Shown here: positions 10,316 through 21,480 of the stretch, piece by piece
Layout of the letters: the number at the start of each line of letters is the position of its first letter
How positions within the stretch are numbered: position 1 is the stretch's first letter
Assembly: GCA_036346375.1 (NCBI GenBank)
Contig: CM070515.1
Coordinates: 10,562,423-10,626,422 of the forward strand
DNA from: Guadua angustifolia
Taxonomy: Eukaryota; Streptophyta; Magnoliopsida; Poales; Poaceae
Length of the DNA: 64,000 nucleotides
Reading direction: 5' to 3'
The notes under the pieces: model-generated
Database searches by the model: none
What the model saw: the letters and a program-made list of their open reading frames with translations, nothing else
Told to the model about the DNA's origin: nothing
Translations under genes and position numbers: made by a program

Positions 10316-11588
10316 CTACATCAATACGGCTCCTATTCCCGTGCCACTAGCATCAGTTTCCAGCTGAAAGGGTTGATTGAAATCGGGCAAAGCTAATACT
10401 GGACAAGTTGTCAAAATCTTCTTCAGTTTCTCAAATGCCTCAGTTTGTTCTTGCTTCCATTCAAACCCATTTTTCTTCAACATGGCAAACAATGGCCTAC
10501 AGATTTGGCCATACCCGGGTATAAATCTCCGATAATACCCTGTCAGACCCAGAAACCCTCTCATTTTAGTGATGTTGTCCGGAATAGGCCAATTCACCAC
10601 GTTAGCAACCTTTTTAGGATCAGTAGAGACTCCTTCCGCACTTATAACATGGCATAAATATTCCACACTTGAGACTGCGAATGTGCACTTACTCAACTTG
10701 GCCACTAATTGATTTCTCTGTAACATTTGCAGAGCTGTCTCCAAATGAAGTTTATGTTCTTCAAGAGTTTTACTGTATATGAGAATATCATCAAAGAAGA
10801 CCAGTATAAATTTTCTCAATTGTTCTGCAAAAACTTGATTCATTAAAGCTTGAAAGGTGGGAGGCGCATTGCAAAGACCAAAAGGCATGATAATATATTC
10901 ATAATGACCCAAATGAGTGCGAAATGCGGTTTTGGGAATGTCATCTTCATTCATCCGAATCTGATGATAACATGACTTTAAATCCAATTTGGAAAAAAAT
11001 AGTTGCTCCATGTAATTCATCAAGAAGATTTTCTATAATGGGCATGGGAAATTTGTTCTTGATAGTAATCGCATTAAGTTGCCGAAAATCTATACACATC
11101 CTCCAACCACCTTCTTTCTTACGAACCATGACTACAGGGGATGAATATGGATTGGCACTTGGCCGTATCTCGCCATTCTGTTGCAAACTTTTGATTTTTT
11201 CTTCTAGCGCCCCTCTCTGATAATAGGGTATTCTATATGGTTGTAGGTTAGGTGGTTCAGCTCCACTTTTCAAATGAATAACATGGTCGCACTCTCTCTT
11301 TGGTGGCAATTCATTTCTTTCGTGGAATATAGTGTTGTATCGGGACAATACTTCCTGAATTTCCTTTGGAATCTGCTCAGTACATTCTTCAGTTACTGAT
11401 TCGACAGTATTGACTTGGATGAAATATCCACTTACTCTTTTCTGCACCATCTTTTGAAACTTATTCACAGTCAGATTAAATTTGTCAGCCGGTTGAGTAT
11501 AATCTTGAAATTGGAGCAATTGGTCATTCTTTTTAATGGTCAACAATTTCTTCCTGAGATCCAAGGTGATTGGACTGTGTTCATAAAT
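10316..11588 (-). pseudogene. TE2 reverse transcriptase and start of RNase H
   Basis: From 11588 the frame encodes the RT N-terminus (NPYSSPVVMVRKKEGGWRMC, FRQLNAITIKNKFPMP). At about 10990-11000 a run of seven T shifts the frame, and RT continues as SKLDLKSCYHQIRM, IIMPFGLCNAPPTFQ and VFFDDILIYS, the catalytic box as FFDD. The RNase H start is seen as QLETDASGTGIGAVLM. A TAG at 10318-10316 replaces a Gln codon. RT copies the element RNA into cDNA. The lesions are point mutations, which implies a young element. Confidence 0.9.
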
Positions 11589-12431
11589 CTAGTCCGCGCC
11601 AAAAATGATGTCATAATTACCCAATCTGAGTAGTTTGAAACTGGAACTGAAAGGAACACTTTGTATGCAATATTGGAGCTGGTCTATTTTCGCATCTGAG
11701 ACAAGTTCTCCCCCTCCAGCCACAAGGACTCTTTTTCCTGGATTGTATTTCAGTGGGATTTCATTCTTCACAGCATACTCATAGTCTATAAATGAATCAG
11801 TACTCCCACTGTCTACTAGAGCAACTGTTTTTTTATGCCCAACCAGCACAATTAAGCCAAAAGTCATAGGACCAACATTGCCATGTACTGCATTAGCGGA
11901 GATTTGCATCAATTGTTCAGTGGTATCTGCTTGAGAAGTCGCTATGGGACTAGCAGGTGCTGTTACTTCGCCTTGCTCCCCACTTGCATATGTTTCTTCC
12001 CCTTGCATATTTTCTTCTTCTCCTTGCAGTAAGATAGAATGTAAAGCTTTCCTTACTTTGCACTGGAGCTGATGACCGGGAGTCCAAGGTTCTTTACAAT
12101 GCCAGCATACTTTGTCTTTTCTTTCATGTATTACTACTTTCTGCGTTTCTGGAGTGCTTATATTGACCCCCTTCTGTGCAGGAATTTGAGTTTTGTGTTT
12201 GACCGCCCCACCTCCATAGCTATTTTTCCTAGCCCATACACTTTTTTCTACCAGTTTCGCATACCAGTAAGCTTCCAAAAGGCCTTTTGGTTGATGTCTA
12301 CTCACCTCATATTTAATCTCATCTTTCAATCCTCCAATGAAACAGCTCAGCAGGTAATTTTCTTGCAGATATGGATGATCCCTTTTAACTAATTCCACAC
12401 TTTTCAAAATAATCAATGTACTTATGCACAT
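11589..12431 (-). pseudogene. TE2 gag C-terminus, zinc knuckle and protease
   Basis: The frame continues gag (LVKRDHPYLQENYLLSCFI) and contains a knuckle CWHCKEPWTPGHQLQC of the CX2C...GHxxxC kind used by several Gypsy clades. The protease follows with VALVDSGSTDSFID (active-site DSG). It stops at TAG 11591-11589 after IIFGAD; the related family residue here is Trp, so TGG to TAG is the likely change. The first residues listed before LVKRDH are out-of-frame text. Confidence 0.8.
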
Positions 12432-13389
12432 TACTCACATGCTTAATATTCTGCAATTTTTCAACAGCTTCATGTGCGCTGGCTTCACCAAATCTTTCGC
12501 ACAAGATAGCACTGAATTGAGCCCAGTTAAGCTGCTGCCAAGAAATGCCGATGCCCTTAAACCAAGTTTGTGCTCTACCAGTTAGATATCCCGAAGCCAA
12601 ATTGACCCACTCATCCATCAGTGTTCCCGCCATTTCAAAGAACTTCTCACAAAGTTCAATCCATCCAATGGGATTGTCTCCGTCAAAAAGAGTTAATTCC
12701 AATTTTGGCCCTTTAATCACTGCTTCAGCATATTGATGCCGATTACTATTATCTCCTACATATGTGTTCCTTTGGGCATCAAATAGATAAACTCCCTGTG
12801 GTGTTGCTCTAGAATGAAATTGCATGCCTGGTGACTGATTTTGCCAGAATATAGGATGATGGTACATAGGACCGTGATTAGAATAAACAATAGACCCTGC
12901 TCCTATTGGCTGATATGGGTTAAAACCAACTGGCAAATTAGGTCCAATTTGGGGTGGGATAACTGGAGGTGGTATATTAAAAGAAACTCCAAGTATTTCC
13001 GATCGTCCCTGTTCTCGGCTATGTGTTTGAGAAGAAGTTCTGATGGCATGAGTAAAGACTGTCGGGTGGCTGTCAACCATAACCGATCGATCTATAGGAA
13101 CAGAAGTATTGTGATTCAACTGAGAAGTATTTAAGGATATCACCTGAGAGTTAGACACCACATGTGTTGGATCCGCCGCTTCTTCCATCACAGCCGGAAC
13201 TTGAGCCCCTGCTCTCGCAATATTCATCTGCCAAGGATCGCTCAACAACAAAGCTTTAATTTCTGCAACATCGGCGCGATGCCCTTCAAGATCAGTCAAT
13301 CTCTCCTGCATCTTTGCGATTTCCATTCTATTCTCCATCTCCAAAGTTTCTTCTGATTTCCCTTTCGTACTTGGAAACTCTATTGACAT
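12385..13389 (-). pseudogene. TE2 gag, N-terminal and capsid part
   Basis: ATG at 13389 opens a 334-residue frame. A short helical N-terminus (ENRMEIAKMQERLTDLEG) is followed by a Pro/Asn-rich linker and the Gypsy gag core with KLELTLFDGDNPIGWI and RAQTWFKGI near residues 230-275. The frame ends after YFEKCGIS at 12385, where an indel shifts the rest of gag into the next frame. It would form the particle shell. Confidence 0.85.
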
Positions 13390-13472
13390 TACTTCAATAT
13401 CGCTAGATTTTGAGAGATTTTATGGATTAACCAACCTCTATCTAGCATCCAAATCCCATCTCCAAGGAACGT

Positions 13473-13487
13473 GCCGCTCTGGTACCA
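13473..13487 (-). promoter_or_regulatory. TE2 primer binding site (initiator Met tRNA)
   Basis: Minus strand reads TGGTACCAGAGCGGC, three bases from the LTR. The first 12 bases match the tRNA-iMet PBS consensus with one mismatch. Confidence 0.8.
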
Positions 13488-13490
13488 CTT

Positions 13491-13897
13491 TGTCAGGCTC
13501 CTCAAGGAGTCCACCCGGAGCTAGACTGATTTCTGGATCAATCTGCTAGAATCGATAGAGCACAGGAGAGTAAAGCTATGATACTCTAACAAGTAAAGAA
13601 ACTAGTGTTTGGAATCCAAAGCTGCCTTCCTTCTCATTTCCCAGCACTTTTAAACTGAACGAGTACAGAGTTTGTTGCAGCGACAGTAAACAAGTTTTGA
13701 CGGTGAGTAACAAAGGTAAACACAGAAAATGACAATAGACTAGCTACAGTAAACTACTCGGTCACCCTGGATCGTTGGATCTAAGTCTTTAGCGCCAAAG
13801 CTTGCCAGCTGTTGGATGATCATAAAAGAAGCCGACGAAATGGTATAAGTCGATGCAGTGTTCACTGTTCTTCTTCCTCCCAGCATCAGCGCTGACA
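13491..13897 (-). repeat. TE2 5' LTR
   Basis: 407 bp, same ends as the 3' LTR. On the minus strand it is followed after 3 bases by TGGTACCAGAGCGGC (13473-13487), which matches the initiator-Met tRNA PBS TGGTATCAGAGC with one mismatch. Confidence 0.95.
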
Positions 13898-16258
13898 CCC
13901 TCCCCCGGCTGCCGCGGCGCCGGCGCCCTCCACCCTCCACCGTAAGCTCCTTCCTCTCTCCCCCCAAAGCCCTTGCTCTTTCTCCTCCCCGCGCCGCAAA
14001 ATTCCTCAGATTTGTTCTGATTCGCCCGTGCATTGACGTGTCGCGCGGGCCCCAGATCTGAAGGAGATCGCGTCGGTGATCGAGGCCGGGTCGCTGAACA
14101 AAGAGGTCCGCCGGATCTCCCGCGCTGTCTGGCTCACCGTCGCCCTCCGCCGTCGCCTCGCCTCCAGCGACGTCTCTGCGTTCCTTGCCTTCGCGCTCCC
14201 CGCCTCCTCCGACGCCTACGCCCGCCTCACCTCCCTCCTTCCCAATGTAAGTTCTTTCTGCTGCTGTCGTTAATGGTATCACCTTACACGAGAGCAACTA
14301 GAGTTCAGTGAGCCGCCACCCGTCTGCAACTGCCGTTGCTTCCATGATATTACTATTACTGCTTAGACATGGCTGTTCCCACACAAAATTTACAGGTGGA
14401 TATTTTTTGCACGACGTGTGTAATTCTGTCGGTAACCCGTTTACACGGTAGGTACCAGGAGAACAAAACTTGACCCAGAAACATTTAGATTTCAAATTTT
14501 GAATTCAGATTGATAAAGAGAAATTCTGGGCGCCCCGAAGGGATTTTGGCGAAACTGGAATTCCAAACTCTGGCACTGATGATGCTAACCATGGATGTTC
14601 TACAGTTATTGGATTGCGGACATTATTTTTTGGTGTTGTTAATTTTATTTAGAACAAGTTAATAATATGGTATCGCTATTTTCTTGATTTGCCGTTAGTA
14701 AGCACCTCTAGTGAGTACTGGGGAGTGACTAATTGGATTCTTCCATCTTGTGGCTCAACTTTCAAAAGCATTATATTTTCCTGCATCATGTGTTTTAAAC
14801 CTTATTCATTCTCTTTCTGTATGTGGGTGCTCACAGCATGTTTAGATTACATTGGAAATATATTCCTAGAGTTGTAGCAGCAGTGGTATGCTTTTGAAGT
14901 CTGGTCAATGTAGAATTCTGCTGCCTGCTACAGTTTGTGGTTAGGGCCTACCAGCCTAGGATTTTTTTTTCTTTTGGGTATATATACAGTGATAGAACAA
15001 GGAGTTTGAAGTTAGATTTAATTTGTCATATTCCAGCATCCTGAATCCTGATGTTCATATGTTACTGTATTACATTTTATGAAGCTGACGCTGAGATGGA
15101 TGTTGATGTGGCAGCTCCAGCAAAAAATCAGATTTCAATCAAGCATGGCCTTCCTGAGATTGAAATATATTGCTACTTGCTTGTCCTGGTTTTCCTCATT
15201 GATCAGAAGAAATACAATGAGGTACGTCTAGGACTAGCGATTTATTTTGTTTTCTTTCTAAAACATATTAATTTGAAGTTCCACTTGTATCTAGGCTAAA
15301 GCATGTGCAACTGCAAGCATTGCTCGTCTGAAGAATTTGAACTGAAGAACTGTGGATGTTTTGGCTTCTAGGCTGTACTGCTATTATTCGTATGTGCACG
15401 AACTTACCAACAGCCTTGCCGAAATCCGTGGGTACGTCAACTTAGTTTAACATTCCTTCTCACTCTCAGTGTCAAGCCGACCTTAATGTTTTCCCAGTGT
15501 CTCCTTGGTTTCAATTTACCTTTTTAAAACTCTTTCCTTTATTTGCTTCTTTGTACAGGAATCTGCTTGCATTACACAGAATGGCAACTTTACACCATGA
15601 TGAACTTGGTCAGGTAGTTCTGAGCTTCTGATTTTCTGGTCCTCACTGATTAAATGCTATGATTTGAAATTCTGCTAATCTGTGGAAATGTATTTGTTTT
15701 TCTTGATTGCAGGAAACTCTGCTCAACCTGCTTCTTCGCAATTACCTCGACTATAACTTGTATGATCAGGCAGAAAAACTTAGGTCGAAAGTGCCACGTT
15801 TTGAAGCACATTCCTCAGCAAGTAATTCATCTAATTATTCCGTTCATTATGCTGCAGATAAATATATTACGTTTTCTATTCAGTACAGTAAATTTTCTGA
15901 ATCAACTATTTTTCTTTGTTAATTATTCTTGTTAAGATGCCTTCGTTTTAGCGGTTGCTTTGTGATGATTGAAGTATGAGATTTTCCAGCAGTCAACTGG
16001 TTTTTATTGGGTAGACTATGTGCAGACACTAAAAAGTTTTCTACCGCAGTTCTGTCGATACCTGTTCTACTTGGGGAAAATCAGGACAATTCAGTTGGAG
16101 TACACAGATGCTAAAGAAAGCCTCCTGCAAGCTGCTCGAAAGGCACCGATGACGGCTTGTGGCTTTCGGATTCAGTGCAATAAATGGGCTATCATAGTAA
16201 GGCTACTTCTTGGGGAGATTCCGGAGAGGACTGTTTTCATGCAGAAAGGAACGAAGAA

Positions 16259-16527
16259 GAGCTCTTTTACAATACACAAGAATGAATATGGGTCGTCTAT
16301 TTCTTTAGATTCAAAGGTTGAGATTAGATTAGATTTGACTATACTACCATGTGTAGTATGGATAGTATAACCTGTGGAGAGGTAGTATAATAGTAATTGA
16401 GCAAAATGGCATTCAACACCGTCCTGACTCCAAGCCAAAAGACCAGAATGCCCTCGACAAATCAACGGTCAGATTTAATTTCTACTACCGCTATATACTA
16501 CCATGGTAGTGCACAGTAAAAATTCTC
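16259..16527 (+). mobile_element. Small MITE inserted in RPN3 exon 7
   Basis: 269 bp flanked by ACGAAGAA on both sides (16251-16258 and 16528-16535). Ends read GAG...TTTTAC and GTAAAA...CTC and are imperfect inverted repeats. Removing the insert and one 8-bp copy restores the RPN3 codons K-K-A-L-T-P. The 8-bp (perhaps 9-bp) duplication fits hAT or Mutator-type MITEs. It introduces an in-frame TAA at about 16368. Confidence 0.8.
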
Positions 16528-17169
16528 ACGAAGAAAGCGCTGACACCATATTTTGGGCTTACAAATGTAAGTAACAAGTCTTTCTTCAAATATGAAGTTA
16601 CTATCATTGAAAGCCTCCAATTTTAATCTTTACATTTGTGGTTTCAAGGCTGTAAGGATTGGTGATCTTGAATTGTTTAGATCTGCTGCAGACAAATTTG
16701 CAAGCACTTTCAGTGCAGACAGGACTCGCAATTTGATTGTGAGGCTGCGCCACATTGTCATTCGAACTGGACTGCGCAATATTAGTATTTCGTATTCACG
16801 GATCTCCCTTGCTGATATTGCCAACAAGCTAAGGCTAGACTCTGTGAACCCTGTTGCTGATGCGGAGAGCATTGTAGCCAAGGCCATAAGAGATGGTGCA
16901 ATTGATGCCACCATAGACCATGCCGATGGCTGGATGGTGTCAAAAGAAACTGGTGATGTCTACTCAACAAATGAGCCGCAGATTGCATTCAACTCCAGAA
17001 TTGCGTTTTGCCTCAACATGCACAATGAAGCGGTCAAGGCGATGAGGTCCCCCCCCCCAAAAAAAAAAACTCACAAGGAGAGGAGAGCGCTGAGAAGCGC
17101 CGCGAGAGGCTCCAACAGGAGGAGGAATTGGCAAAACACATGGCTGAGGAGGAGGATGATGATTTTTGA

Positions 17170-17937
17170 TTGGTCTCGTGTTGGCGCTTCGAGCTGCCAC
17201 TTGCAATGGGTAATTGATTCCACAAATTCACCATTTTGTCCTCTCGATCCCCGTGGGCATATTTGAATCATGCAAACTTTTTACTTCATCTGCCGCAATG
17301 TTATGTTGATCAGAATTTTGTATAACTCTAAATGTGTTTAGAGGGTGTCTTACTTTTCCTCCATCTTGAAATACTGGAGTCGAGGAGATTTCTGTACCAT
17401 GCGAAATGCGGCTTGTTCATTCATGACTTATAGTCCTTGTGCGTGCTTTCTCACTGGTATATTGTATTTTTCATACTTGTCTCGTCTGTCCTGTTTGCTC
17501 TTGAGAGTGATGGAAGATATTTCGTTGTAGAGTAACCCTTTTCCTGTGCTCAGGGGTGAGACTAATGTTATGGCAACAATGGTATTCTGTTGAGTTCCAA
17601 AAAGAAAAAAAAAAAAAAAAGAAAAGAAGAACTACGATAGTCCGTTACCATCGATGGGCTGCCTGGCGTTTATGCACTGAACATCGTATCTGTGGCACTC
17701 TTGATCATGTAATCTCTTTGATTCAAGAAAACATCGTACGCACGGTACGGGGTTACTTGACCCATTGAATAGCAGTACCGAGGTGATGTTACTTCCTTTG
17801 CGCATTCACTACTACTCGCATCAGTCACTTTTTATGTGTGCGTGGAGAAATATTTACCGGCGACGCACGCCGTGTAACGATGGTAACGTGGGAACGAGCA
17901 CATTGTGATATCGCACTTGGAGCTCACGTCACCGTCA
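17170..17937. other. RPN3 3' flank, no gene
   Basis: Holds the former 3' UTR of RPN3, an A-rich run at 17587-17620, and unremarkable sequence up to the tRNA gene. I see no ORF with protein-like content. Confidence 0.4.
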
Positions 17938-18010
17938 GGGGATGTAGCTCAGATGGTAGAGCGCTCGCTTAGCATGCGAGAGGTACGGGGATCGATACCC
18001 CGCATCTCCA
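17938..18010 (+). tRNA. tRNA-Ala (anticodon AGC)
   Basis: 73 bases fold as a complete cloverleaf. The acceptor GGGGATG pairs with CATCTCC and leaves discriminator A73. The third pair is G3:U70, the identity element of alanine tRNAs. The anticodon arm is CTCGC-TTAGCAT-GCGAG, anticodon AGC at 17971-17973, reading GCU/GCC Ala codons after A34 to I34 editing. A box (TAGCTCAGATGG) and B box (GGATCGATACC) are present. No intron. Confidence 0.97.
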
Positions 18011-18011
18011 G

Positions 18012-18019
18012 TTTTTTTT
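18012..18019 (+). terminator. RNA polymerase III terminator of tRNA-Ala
   Basis: A run of eight T one base after the tRNA 3' end, the normal Pol III stop signal. Confidence 0.85.
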
Positions 18020-19120
18020 AATTGTTGCTTCTTTTTGTTGGTCGGAAATCAGAATCAATGGTGTGTGATAGTAGCAGTAGTAGGAGCAGAAGAGTAGGTA
18101 GGTTCCCACCTGCGTGCAGCTGGGTGACAGCAGAAGAGTAGGTAGTTTAGGGTGTACCACGCACAGCTGCCGCTGCCAGTTCTCGTCGGACGGTGTGTCA
18201 CATTGTCTCAGATACAGCTGACGTCGTCTCGAGGAGCACAACTGAACAGGTTAGACGATTTAATTACCGCCGGTTATTTTTTGTTGGACGTCCATGTATG
18301 TATATACACACATGTACGCCTCCTAAAATTTGCGCAGGAATGACCAAGAAGAATTGGGAGCAATCTGGAAGGAGCTACCTAGCTTACAGTACAGGCAGCA
18401 GCATTAGATTGAACAAGTCCATGCATGCATGTCACCATGCATGTCACCAGAGCTAGTAGTGTTCTCTCTAACGCACCTTCTAGAATTTACGTCGATATAC
18501 TTACTGTATCATGCTTTCCAAGGAGCTCGATCGTATTGCTTGTTTCGATCTCACCGTTGTACTGCAGTTTTACAAGGAAAGAAGATCATGTCGAGACTCA
18601 AAAAGTCTTTGGCCTTTGGCACACAGTAGTGTTCATTCAGGCTAGCTAGGTAGCGTCTCTTTCTGATGCAGTTCAGCTTTAGTCCATCCTGCGTTGTCGG
18701 TGTCCTTTTACAACAGTATTGGACATGTCCTAGCTACATCCCGAACCCATTTCGAGTGGATTCCTCTCGGGGATTCGTCAGTTTTGTTCCACAGCGAGCT
18801 CGTAGGACAAGTGCAGTGATACAAAATATTACATAGTCGTAGATTAAGCGACGTAGGATGTTTCATGACATGTCGCGCGCACTCTAGCTGAACAGTATTG
18901 TGTTTGCATGGCACGGATCATGAATCAGAAATTGCCGTTATGATCAAAAGTTTAGTTCATGCAGTGTCGAACGTACCGGCCGGGGCTTTGGTCCGTAACG
19001 CTACAGCTAAAATATATAGCTGCACATATTTGCAGTCTGGCTGTACGACACAGTAACCAATCACAGGAGGGGTCAATTATGATTCAATCTAAGTTTAACA
19101 GCATGATTACAATAAATTTC

Positions 19121-19151
<31 letters not shown>

Positions 19152-19983
19152 GATCTCTCTCTCTGCGCGCTATCGCCACTGGATTGGCGCCTCTTCTTCT
19201 CTGGGCTGGAGCCGGGAGCATCTAACGTAACTGGTCCGGGCATGGGAGAGGCATGTAAGACATGAGGTAACCAACGGCGAGAAGCGTCGATGCATTGGAA
19301 ACGCCGATCGATCGAACTGATCATTAGCAATCCATATTTCACGATACACATCGAGCGGTTTCCTGCAGGACGTAGATTTCTGCTGCTTTTTCCTCTTCGT
19401 GCTCAGCAACAAAAGATCTGGATCTCATGTATTTTTAACCAAACTTTGTCTTCCACAGAAAATCAAATGAATTGATCCATGGATGGGGAAATTTTGTATA
19501 AATTGCAATATTCCCACCACCACCAACTTGCCAGTTCTTACTATATATATATCCATGCAGAAGAAGGCACCAACTTAACCTATGTATCACCAAATTTGGT
19601 TCAGAATCCATGGAACTTCCTCCAGATTAAAGCACCCTAGATTTCATTTTAGTCCCAACGATCGATTTCCATCTGATCATCTTTACACCACAAAACATGC
19701 ATGCAAATCGATCGAACAGAAGAAATGATCAAAGAATACTCACCGATCGATCGAGGGGTCTTACACAAACTGTTTTAATTTATCGGATCGAGATCGATTA
19801 ATACAAATTAATATACACTTGATCTGACTTCTAATTCAGTAACTCCACCTCTAAATACAAGATCCAGACGGCAAGATTAACTCACTTAATAGCCTATACT
19901 AGCTGCAGCAGCACAAGCAACCTTATCTATCCCAAGCTACTCCCTGCAAATTACCCATAATTACAAGCAAGTCCCCTCTTTCT
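18020..19983. other. Intergenic stretch with a TC microsatellite
   Basis: No gene recognised. It has small repeats such as CATGCATGTCACC twice (about 18425-18450) and the TC tract at 19125-19164. The right end is the 3' flank of the minus-strand gene at 19984. Confidence 0.4.
19125..19164. repeat. TC dinucleotide microsatellite
   Basis: 27 nt of pure TC, a GA interruption at 19152-19153, then 11 nt more. Confidence 0.95.
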
Positions 19984-20412
19984 CTACTTCTTCCTCTCCT
20001 CCCTTGCGCCGGCGGCCTTGTCCTTCCTGCGGCGCGCCTCAGTTGGCGCCGTCGCGGCGTAGATATCAGCGATCGGGCGGTACCTCTTGTTCCTCCGCGG
20101 CCTCCCGCCCACCTCCTGCTCGTCCTCCTCGTCGTCCTCCGCGACGACGTCGACGAAGTCACGCGGCTGCGCAGGGACCGGCGCGTTGACGGAGCGCGGC
20201 GAGGAGGAGGAGGAGGAGGCCGAGGCGGCGGAGGCGAACGAGGGGGCCGACCCTCCCCGCGGGGTGAAGGCGGCGCCGGAGGAGGAGCTGCTCTCGCTGA
20301 GGTGGATCAGCTGCTCGGCCGCCGCGAGCTCAAGCGGCGTGAAGCGCGGCGTGGAGAGCCAGGACCCCGCTGCCGGCGCCGTGGCCAGGTCGTGCAGGGT
20401 TTGTTGCTCCAT
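19984..20412 (-). CDS. Small plant protein with AAAEQL and KRYR-x4-YAAT motifs (paralogue A)
   Basis: A single-exon frame of 142 residues starting at ATG 20412. Near residues 26-38 is TPLELAAAEQLIHLS. The middle is low-complexity Ser/Ala with SPRSVN, then an acidic run (EDDEEDEQE) and a basic block RPRRNKRYRPIADIYAAT near residues 103-121, followed by a Lys/Arg-rich tail. The same two blocks, with SARSVN between them, occur in the gene at 34322-34657, which argues for real coding. I do not know a characterised function; the basic tail could serve as a nuclear signal. No signal peptide or membrane segment. GC-rich, as in grass first exons. The 5' leader contains a CT tract at 20476-20502. Confidence 0.75.
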   Translation of the reverse strand: MEQQTLHDLATAPAAGSWLSTPRFTPLELAAAEQLIHLSESSSSSGAAFTPRGGSAPSFASAASASSSSSSPRSVNAPVPAQPRDFVDVVAEDDEEDEQEVGGRPRRNKRYRPIADIYAATAPTEARRRKDKAAGAREERKK

Positions 20413-20469
20413 GGCGGTAGCTGGTGGTGGTGCGTGATAGGCTTAGGTCGCGCTTGGTGTGGAGGGTTT

Positions 20470-20475
<6 letters not shown>

Positions 20476-20500
<25 letters not shown>

Positions 20501-20502
20501 CT
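20476..20502. repeat. CT microsatellite in the 5' leader of paralogue A
   Basis: About 25 nt of CT repeat, 64-90 bp upstream of the ATG at 20412. On the gene's strand it reads GA, a common motif in plant 5' UTRs and proximal promoters. Confidence 0.9.
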
Positions 20503-21480
20503 GTGTTAATTTATTTTATTTTTCTTCTTTTTTTGTTAGGCTAGGGTTAATCGCGTGGTTGCTGCGCCGTGACTCGGCAGAAACCGACTCGGATCGAGGT
20601 GGTTCCGCGGAATCAGAAAACTGGAGGGGGCTTCCTACAAGATGGTTTATATTCTCACGGATGAAACGACCGATCCATCTTGTCGTGTCGAGGTTCATTT
20701 TGTAAACTAACCACAAGTGGAGCACTTTTTGTAGAATCCGGGGGCGTATGTGAAAAATAACCGCGAGGAAGGATTCGTGTGGAATTTGGGCTTTGTGTGG
20801 AGGAGATCACCTAGGGGGAGCTGGAGCTGTGCGTGGTAATCTTAGCTTAGCTAGTGAAGTTACAGCCACGTCCCCTTGGCGCACTTCACGTGGTGTGCAA
20901 TCGAGTCGCGTCGCGTCTCCTCGCCAGCCACCCCACCCGGTGGGGCCAGCCGGCCATGTATATATATATATCATGGTTCCATACACATGGAATTCCTCCC
21001 ACCTCTAATATACCGTTTAAATCATATTATTATACCTCTTTATCTTTTTAGTATACTTTAGTACCAATTATAAGATACTCCAAAATGAGTTCCACGAAAG
21101 ATTTCATTAAAATCCACCATCTATAGCATAATTTATTTATATAATCCTTTTATATGGAAAAGGGTATATAGCAAAAAAAATGAAGGGCTCTGATATTTTT
21201 TTTCCAACCACGTTGCATTGGACTATCTTAGAATTATTATTGAAATATGCCAAAAATGATAAAGGAGTATAACATGTTCGTTTAAGTGGTATATTGAATG
21301 TAAAAGCATGTACTTCCAGGAGTATGCAAAAGACTTTATATATAATCTAGTCCCACCAAAATAGGTGGTGGAGATACTTCTCTTTTTCTTCTGATTAATG
21401 TAAGAATCTCTAGAATTTAGGATCATTGTGAAAATTTCTTATCCTTAAAAAGAATAATGACTTGAATATCACCAATTGTT
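20503..21480. other. Upstream region and AT-rich flank, no gene
   Basis: Promoter side of paralogue A, then AT-rich sequence with a TATATATATA run at about 20958-20970. Nothing coding seen. Confidence 0.4.

Larger units (their letters stand above)
8103..13897 (-). mobile_element. TE2: complete Ty3/Gypsy element, chromovirus-like, inserted in RPN3 exon 1
   Basis: Two 407-bp LTRs (8103-8509 and 13491-13897) both begin TGTCAG and end CTGACA. The flanks are CCCTC at 8098-8102 and CCCTC at 13898-13902, a 5-bp target duplication. Removing the element and one CCCTC restores the RPN3 reading frame exactly. The LTRs differ at about 15 of 407 positions by eye, nearly all transitions. Minus-strand coding order is gag, protease, RT, RNase H, integrase, C-terminal chromodomain-like region. 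PBS and polypurine tract are present. Four nonsense codons and two frameshifts kill the polyprotein. Confidence 0.95.
8054..17169 (+). pseudogene. RPN3: RPN3 (26S proteasome non-ATPase regulatory subunit 3) pseudogene
   Basis: Exons match plant RPN3, a PCI-domain subunit of the proteasome lid. Exon 1 is 8054-8102 plus 13903-13941 (MSEDVQMNDSKPQ...), split by TE2. Further exons are about 14056-14246 (KEIASVIEAGSLNKEVRR), ~15082-15221 (ISIKHGLPEIEIYCYLL), 15295-15431, 15559-15613, 15713-15821, 16050-16566 and 16649-17169 (SYSRISLADIA). Most introns keep GT-AG ends. Damage: TE2 in exon 1; TGA at 15343-15345 where the family has Arg (CGA); an apparent 2-nt loss near 15814; a 269-bp MITE in exon 7; a frameshift in the C/A homopolymer at 17050-17070, after which the acidic C-terminus (KHMAEEEDDDF) continues in another frame. 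RPN3 is essential, so a working copy must exist elsewhere. Comparison to the family is from memory. Confidence 0.93.

Noticed and set aside
20087..20437. Plus-strand frames over the minus-strand small protein gene
   Set aside because: They are antisense to the gene at 19984-20412, a by-product of high GC; only the minus frame matches the paralogue at 34322.
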